Below, piece by piece: positions 59,986 through 64,000 of a DNA stretch of 64,000 nt (positions are counted from its first letter, which is position 1; the number at the start of each line of letters is the position of its first letter). A model generated the notes under the pieces. It was given only the letters and a program-made list of their open reading frames with translations, was not told the origin of the DNA and made no database searches. This DNA is from Methanothrix sp. GTDB taxonomy: Archaea; Halobacteriota; Methanosarcinia; Methanotrichales; Methanotrichaceae. Both the position numbers and the translations under genes were made by a program. Where the stretch lies: NCBI GenBank assembly GCA_011620785.1, contig WOYM01000116.1, forward strand, positions 17,250 through 81,249. The letters run 5' to 3'.

Positions 59986-60499
59986 TTTTTCCGCGATGAA
60001 AGATAAAAATAACGAAAAAATCAATAAAAATAAGGAAGAGCCCGGAGGGCTGCGGGTCAAGCCCATCAATAATGGAACGGTCATCGATCATATTGCCGGT
60101 GGTCAGGCGCTGAACGTCCTCAAGATCCTGGGCATATCCGGCACCACTGGAGCTACTGTGTCCGTGGTGATGAATGTGGAGAGCAAGAAGCTGGGCAAGA
60201 AGGATATAGTCAAGGTCGAGGACCGGGAGCTGCGAGAGGAGGAGCTGAACCGGATCGCACTGATCGCCCCGGCGGCCTCCATCAATATCATTCGCAACTG
60301 CAAGGTGATAGAGAAGCGACCGGTGGATCTGCCAGATGAGATCGTGGGCGTGGTGCGCTGCCAGAATCCCAACTGCATATCCAATACTCATGAGCCGATA
60401 AAATCCCGAATGCTGGTCAAAGCAAAAAATCCGGTATTGCTCCGCTGCCTTTACTGCGAGCAGCCCCTTGCAGATGGGATTGCAGAATACTTGATCTAG
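59969..60499 (+). CDS. pyrI: Aspartate carbamoyltransferase regulatory subunit
   Basis: Up to 176 residues: GLRVKPINNGTVIDHIAGGQ, ALNVLKILGISGTTGATVSV (nucleotide-binding domain), then the zinc domain with VRCQNPNCISNTHEPIKSRM and LLRCLYCEQPLADG, four Cys. It confers CTP/ATP control on PyrB. The start is uncertain: GTG 59969, TTG 59978 (behind an AAGGTGATCAGG) or ATG 59996 are in frame; an unusual Lys/Asn/Glu-rich stretch (KDKNNEKINKNKEE) precedes the conserved start. Confidence 0.95.
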   Translation: MIRLTDFSAMKDKNNEKINKNKEEPGGLRVKPINNGTVIDHIAGGQALNVLKILGISGTTGATVSVVMNVESKKLGKKDIVKVEDRELREEELNRIALIAPAASINIIRNCKVIEKRPVDLPDEIVGVVRCQNPNCISNTHEPIKSRMLVKAKNPVLLRCLYCEQPLADGIAEYLI

Positions 60500-60626
60500 T
60501 GAGGGCGGCAGGATGTAGAACCGACCTCCCGAGCCAAATGGGGATGCGAAAGTATAAGATAGGATCGTGCAAATTGACGGCCCAGGTTGAGAATAAGGTT
60601 CCAGTAATATCAGGATGGAGTAAGAA

Positions 60627-61400
60627 ATGACGGTAAAAAATGGCGATTTCATCAGAATTGACTATACAGAGTTCGTTGATGGCCAGGCAATAGCCACCAC
60701 CGATAAGGATCTGGCAGAGGAAAAGGGAATTTTCAGCGAGGAGATCCAGTACGGCCCACATCTGGTGGTGGTGGGAGCAGGCCAGCTGGTTAAAGGCTTT
60801 GAGAGCGATCTGATCGGAAAAGAGATAGGCTACTCTGGAAGGGTGGAAATGGATCCCGTGAATGCCTTCGGCCTGCATGATCCCAAGAATATAGAGCTAG
60901 TGCCGCTGAACAGGTTCAAGGAAGAAAGGCCAGTTCCCGGTATGCGGGTGGGCATGGATAACCGGACGGGTACGGTCACCAGGGTGATCGGCAGAAAGGT
61001 GAGTATAGACTTCAACCATCCTCTGGCAGGAAGGACTGTGGTATACGAATACACCATAAGGGAAACGGTTGAGGATCAGACCGAGAGGCTGAAAGCCCTT
61101 ATCAAGACCTTTGGCCGGGTGGATCTTGAAGCGGAGATAAAGGATGAGGTAGCGGTGATCACCGTCCCCTGGGAGCTGAACTATTATAAGGAATGGGTTA
61201 TGATTCGCCGCGGTCTGGCAGATATGATCATCCAGCATCTGGGCATGAAAGAGGTGCACTATATCGAGAAGCATACCGGAGAGAAAGTCCGGGCCGAGCT
61301 CATATCGCCCCCAGGAAAAGAGAGCGGATCCGAGGGAGCCCAGGATATGGAATCAAAGACCGCAGAAGAGAATCCTGTCTCTGGTGATGCGACGGTTTAA
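60627..61400 (+). CDS. FKBP-type peptidyl-prolyl isomerase (SlyD-like, long archaeal form)
   Basis: 257 residues. The FKBP domain has FIRIDYTEFVDGQAIATTDK, GPHLVVVGAGQLVKGFESDL and IGKEIGYSGRVEMDPVNAFG, with an insert-in-flap region, then VGMDNRTGTVTRVIGRKVSI and DFNHPLAGRTVVYEYTIRE. About 100 further residues form the C-terminal domain seen in long archaeal FKBPs, ending in a polar tail (GKESGSEGAQDMESKTAEEN). It assists folding as isomerase and chaperone. Confidence 0.93.
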   Translation: MTVKNGDFIRIDYTEFVDGQAIATTDKDLAEEKGIFSEEIQYGPHLVVVGAGQLVKGFESDLIGKEIGYSGRVEMDPVNAFGLHDPKNIELVPLNRFKEERPVPGMRVGMDNRTGTVTRVIGRKVSIDFNHPLAGRTVVYEYTIRETVEDQTERLKALIKTFGRVDLEAEIKDEVAVITVPWELNYYKEWVMIRRGLADMIIQHLGMKEVHYIEKHTGEKVRAELISPPGKESGSEGAQDMESKTAEENPVSGDATV

Positions 61401-61450
61401 AGGTAATAGACCAAGATAAAATTATTAATTTGTACCGTATCGCATGGAAA

Positions 61451-61477
61451 GGCCCGGGCTGCATATTCAGCCGGGCC
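61451..61477. terminator. Strong GC hairpin between convergent genes
   Basis: GGCCCGGGCTG, loop CATATT, CAGCCGGGCC form a stem of ten pairs with one bulged G. It lies 50 bases after the FKBP stop and 60 bases from the end of the convergent Tyr-rich gene. There is no clear T-run, so termination is inferred from position. Confidence 0.45.
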
Positions 61478-61537
61478 CGCCATCTAATGCCAGCGCCCTT
61501 TGATCTTTCATCGGATCTTCTATATGCTATTCATGCT

Positions 61538-61960
61538 TTAGCGGAAGTAGTATCCGCCGTGATATGACGACCAGGACCAGCTGCTCGAGTAGTAGTATGT
61601 TGTAGCGCCCAGTCCGTAGACATTTGCTGCCCACCAGGGATCATAGACCACAGGATCGTAGACCACAGGTGCGGTATATGTATAGACGGGAGTGTAGGTC
61701 GGGTAATAGTAGGTTGGATAGTAATAGGTTGGGTAGTAGGTATAGGTCGGATAATAGCTGTAGCTATAGTAATATGCTCCTGGGCTGAGCCAGTCATGGA
61801 AGCCGCCGAAGTCGTGAGTGGGGTGATCATAACCATCAGACGGGCCTCCGGGATGATAAGATCCGTCGTAACCCTCGAAGGCTGCCCCTAAGGCAACTAA
61901 GAGTCCCAATGCGAGCATTGCCAATATCAACTTGATTGCTTTTATTTTTGATTCCTCCAT
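61538..61960 (-). CDS. Secreted tyrosine-rich low-complexity protein
   Basis: 140 residues. A signal peptide (KAIKLILAMLALGLLVALGA) is followed by a Gly/His/Asp-rich segment (GYDGSYHPGGPSDGYDHPTH) and then a Tyr/Pro/Thr repeat: YYSYSYYPTYTYYPTYYYPT and YYYPTYTPVYTYTAP, and an aromatic Ser-rich end. About a quarter of residues are Tyr. No fold is recognised; such aromatic repeats suggest a structural or crosslinked envelope protein. A TTTTAATATTT box near 61985-61995 and GGTGC before the ATG support expression. Function unknown. Confidence 0.65.
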   Translation of the reverse strand: MEESKIKAIKLILAMLALGLLVALGAAFEGYDGSYHPGGPSDGYDHPTHDFGGFHDWLSPGAYYYSYSYYPTYTYYPTYYYPTYYYPTYTPVYTYTAPVVYDPVVYDPWWAANVYGLGATTYYYSSSWSWSSYHGGYYFR

Positions 61961-62311
61961 GCACCTTGTTCCCTAGCCAAATATTAAAAGGTGGTTTTTA
62001 TGTAGATATCACCTAGCTTCTATATGAATCCTCCATGAACCTCCTGATGCTGAATTAATCCATTTCGGAGGCAGGAGGGGACAATCTGGAATTAAAAAAC
62101 ATAATGTTTTCCACTCAAAAACTTGCTGGCACATAAACGATATCAATCGGCATGGCACCCCTTTAGCTGTCATGATATCCCCTCAATGGCGTTAATGCTC
62201 CTCTCCGGAGGGTGCGCAGCCTTTTCGATATCAATCGACCCGTAATCTTCCTCGCGAAGATCCATAAAAAATCGGATCAGTCGTAACGCCGTTATTCATT
62301 TTGCGCGTGGG
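61961..62311. other. Intergenic stretch without a gene
   Basis: No supportable gene. It holds the promoter of the Tyr-rich gene near 61985 and two identical copies of CGATATCAATCG at 62138-62149 and 62226-62237, 88 bases apart. Their role, if any, is unknown. Confidence 0.4.
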
Positions 62312-62932
62312 TCATTGATCAGGCACTTCTATATGCAGTGTGTTCAGCATATCCCTCACAACCTCCCAGGGGAAAGTGGATATGACCCGGCAGTCGGTAT
62401 TTCCCCTATAGATCCCGTCCTCATACTCTCTGCCGTCGGGAGAGTAGCTGGCCGCGACGATTAGATCGCCCTCCTCATACCGCCCCCCACCCAGATTCTG
62501 CCTCTCGAACCTAAAGTTGCCCAGCACCCCTGGCTTTCCATCGATCAAAGGCTGATAGATGGCAGGCTCGTCCGCTCCTGCATTTATGAGGGCGTCCCAG
62601 ACGATATAGGCATTGGCAGTAGTATTGGCGAGCATAGGCACATCATATCTGGTGAGAATGAGGAAGATGAAGTGATCGCTCCCGTCCACGGTCAGATTGT
62701 CTCGGGTGAAATTGATCCCATCTGAGGTGACGCCCTGGGTGGGTGCTTCAACCACCACGATGTAGTCCTCAGTGGTGTTCATATCAAAAGAGACATTGTA
62801 AGGCCCTACGGGTCCGGATTCATGAGCCGCAAAGGCTAAAGAGGCCATTTCCAGCACCAGAAGAAGGGTTAGATAGAATAGCTTTCCTTCCCCACGCATC
62901 GCTCGTGCCGCCATCATCATTAAAATGCCCAA
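62312..62932 (-). CDS. Secreted protein with many N-glycosylation sequons
   Basis: 206 residues at most. The signal peptide is GKLFYLTLLLVLEMASLAFA. The mature part begins HESGPVGPYNVSFDMNTTED and contains five N-x-S/T sequons (NVS, NTT, NFT, NLT, NTT), with DHFIFLILTRYDVPMLANTT and an ending VVRDMLNTLHIEVPDQ. No membrane anchor or PGF-CTERM is seen. I do not recognise a characterised family. The start could be TTG 62932 (AGGAG two bases away), or one of the ATGs around 62914-62920. The sequon density fits a surface glycoprotein. Confidence 0.65.
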   Translation of the reverse strand: MGILMMMAARAMRGEGKLFYLTLLLVLEMASLAFAAHESGPVGPYNVSFDMNTTEDYIVVVEAPTQGVTSDGINFTRDNLTVDGSDHFIFLILTRYDVPMLANTTANAYIVWDALINAGADEPAIYQPLIDGKPGVLGNFRFERQNLGGGRYEEGDLIVAASYSPDGREYEDGIYRGNTDCRVISTFPWEVVRDMLNTLHIEVPDQ

Positions 62933-63047
62933 TTCTCCTGGGACCCATTTTATCCTTTTGGTGGCGGGCAGATGTGTCTGACCCCTGGATACTGCAGTCG
63001 GCTATCATCCCGCCAATTGATCGATCCGGCCAAAAAAAGAAGGTCGA

Positions 63048-64000
63048 TCAGCCGTAAGCGGGCAGATCGATCAGCCTGGTATCGGCGAGCGCCCGGCCCA
63101 CGGTGAAGTGGTAGAGGTCCTGATATCCTAAATCGGGGAGGCCTAACATGCGGTGTACCATATCATCGAAAAAGCAGCCTATGCCGCAACCCTGGAAGCC
63201 CGTTGCCTCGCTTGACAGGTACAGTGCCTGGCCGATCATGCCGCATTCCCAGTAGAGCCGGGGATAAAACCAGGGACCATACTGCTCAATAGGACCTTCA
63301 AAACGGGATATCATGGCAGCGGCAAAGCATCCGTCCGATGCAATATCCTGCCGGCAGGACGACTCTTTGGCTGCCGGACGGGCGTCGCCCTGGGCCAGTT
63401 GGTAGAGCTCCAGGTCCGGTGACGTGCGCGAAGGCCTCTCCCAGAAAAAGTCCGGGTCCATCGCCCCTCGCAGATCCTCTTTTGCCCTTTCATCCCGCAA
63501 GAGGATGTACAGCCCCCTGTCCATTTCCTCCACCCGGTGGACGAAGAGCACTGGATTGACCTGCGGCCTCCAGGGAAGTCCGGGCTTTGCCCGCTCGGGC
63601 ATCGTCGCCTTCAGGATGGTGTGAAATATCTCTAAGGGCATCGTGGCCTTCTCGTCCATGGCCTGCGCGCTGCGCCGCCGGCGAAGCAGGTGACAGTATT
63701 CCCGGAATGCGTCTTCAGATACATCGCCCGCGTTTTCTTTTGATTTATCTGATTTATCTTTTAATGAAAACCGCAGCATCTCTTCTGCCTTGGCATCAAA
63801 TCGAGAGAAGATATCAGGGGTGGGGAGCTTTTTCGCTGCCTCGCTTACCATATCGATCTCCTGCCAGGGGACGATGCTCAGGCTTAGGATATTGGGTCGA
63901 AGGGGCAGAGGTTCAGTCTCTATCCTGGAGACCACGCTCTCATCTATTCTGTGGACCCTTCCATCGCTGAATAAAGCGAGCATCACATCGGGGCGCTCTT
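63048..64000 (-). CDS. SagB/nitroreductase-like oxidoreductase (5' end outside window)
   Basis: The frame runs off the window; the last 317 residues are visible. An N-terminal part of about 130 residues (ERPDVMLALFSDGRVHRIDE) is followed by LLRRRRSAQAMDEKATMPLE, the Arg-rich entry of SagB/ThcOx-type FMN oxidoreductases, PVLFVHRVEEMDRGLYIL, and the core YWECGMIGQALYLSSEATGF, QGCGIGCFFDDMVHRMLGL and YHFTVGRALADTRL. SagB enzymes oxidise azolines in peptide natural products, but family members also occur alone. No cyclodehydratase or precursor gene is visible nearby. GTG 63986 could serve as start, yet the coding-like text upstream argues for a longer gene. Confidence 0.8.
   Translation of the reverse strand, partial: ERPDVMLALFSDGRVHRIDESVVSRIETEPLPLRPNILSLSIVPWQEIDMVSEAAKKLPTPDIFSRFDAKAEEMLRFSLKDKSDKSKENAGDVSEDAFREYCHLLRRRRSAQAMDEKATMPLEIFHTILKATMPERAKPGLPWRPQVNPVLFVHRVEEMDRGLYILLRDERAKEDLRGAMDPDFFWERPSRTSPDLELYQLAQGDARPAAKESSCRQDIASDGCFAAAMISRFEGPIEQYGPWFYPRLYWECGMIGQALYLSSEATGFQGCGIGCFFDDMVHRMLGLPDLGYQDLYHFTVGRALADTRLIDLPAYG

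Noticed and set aside
62138..62237. Two identical CGATATCAATCG 12-mers
   Set aside because: Only two copies in a gene-free stretch, no symmetry with a promoter; too weak to call an operator.

Overview
The window reads as a contiguous piece of a methanogenic archaeal chromosome. Archaeal-type genes are plain throughout: eL18, uL13, uS9, RpoN, RpoK, uS2, eL39, eL31, aIF6, eL20/LX, prefoldin alpha, FtsY, eS19, PDCD5, the MVK-IPK-Idi2 mevalonate branch, an AksA-like homocitrate synthase, CobQ and bifunctional FBP aldolase/phosphatase. Moderate GC, TATA-box promoters, frequent TTG and GTG starts with good Shine-Dalgarno sites, and gene content suggest a Methanothrix/Methanosaeta-like member of the Methanosarcinia. 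That placement is inference, not proof.

Layout. 1-3.4 kb: gluconeogenic aldolase genes, an unknown protein and a broken nitroreductase. 3.4-11.7 kb (minus): one long operon running from ribosomal proteins and RNA polymerase subunits, with a tRNA-Pro between rpoN and rpoK, into MEMO, mevalonate kinase, isopentenyl phosphate kinase, type 2 IPP isomerase, RNase J and a prenyl synthase. 11.9-17.2 kb: membrane proteins, an AT-rich island with transposase relics, and secreted proteins. 17.9-38.2 kb: a roughly 20-kb sugar-nucleotide and glycan region. It holds GlmU, an apparently complete WbpE/B/D/A/I set for a 2,3-diacetamido uronic acid, GlmS with a second GlmU, five glycosyltransferases, a flippase and RmlABCD. 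Products probably decorate surface glycoproteins. 38.3-42.3 kb (minus): CobQ, a Dph6-like ATP pyrophosphatase coupled to a class I glutamine amidotransferase, and AksA. 42.5-52.9 kb: flavoprotein, decayed DinB and EamA genes, HicBA toxin-antitoxin, a radical SAM protein, an oxidative-stress group (SOD, peroxiredoxin, Fur/PerR-like), HtpX, rhomboid and a TPR protein. 53-57.3 kb (minus): the conserved eS19-PDCD5-PP-loop-eL39-eL31-aIF6-LX-prefoldin-FtsY operon. 57.4-64 kb: a Na/Pi transporter and a universal stress protein that both look internally deleted, PyrBI, an FKBP isomerase, two secreted proteins and a SagB-like oxidoreductase running off the end.

Two patterns stand out. First, decay by deletion is common: nitroreductase, DinB, EamA, a Fur/PerR-like gene, NptA and UspA each lack a conserved stretch, and several now abut or overlap a convergent gene. 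Second, four degenerate IS200/IS605 (TnpB) right-end hairpins are scattered through the window, and one appears to supply the C-terminal codons of the wbpB-like gene. No intact mobile element, CRISPR array or rRNA gene was seen. I did not identify a clearly new system. The best leads for unusual biology are the coupled Dph6/amidotransferase pair, the glycan cluster, and the Tyr-rich and His-rich proteins.
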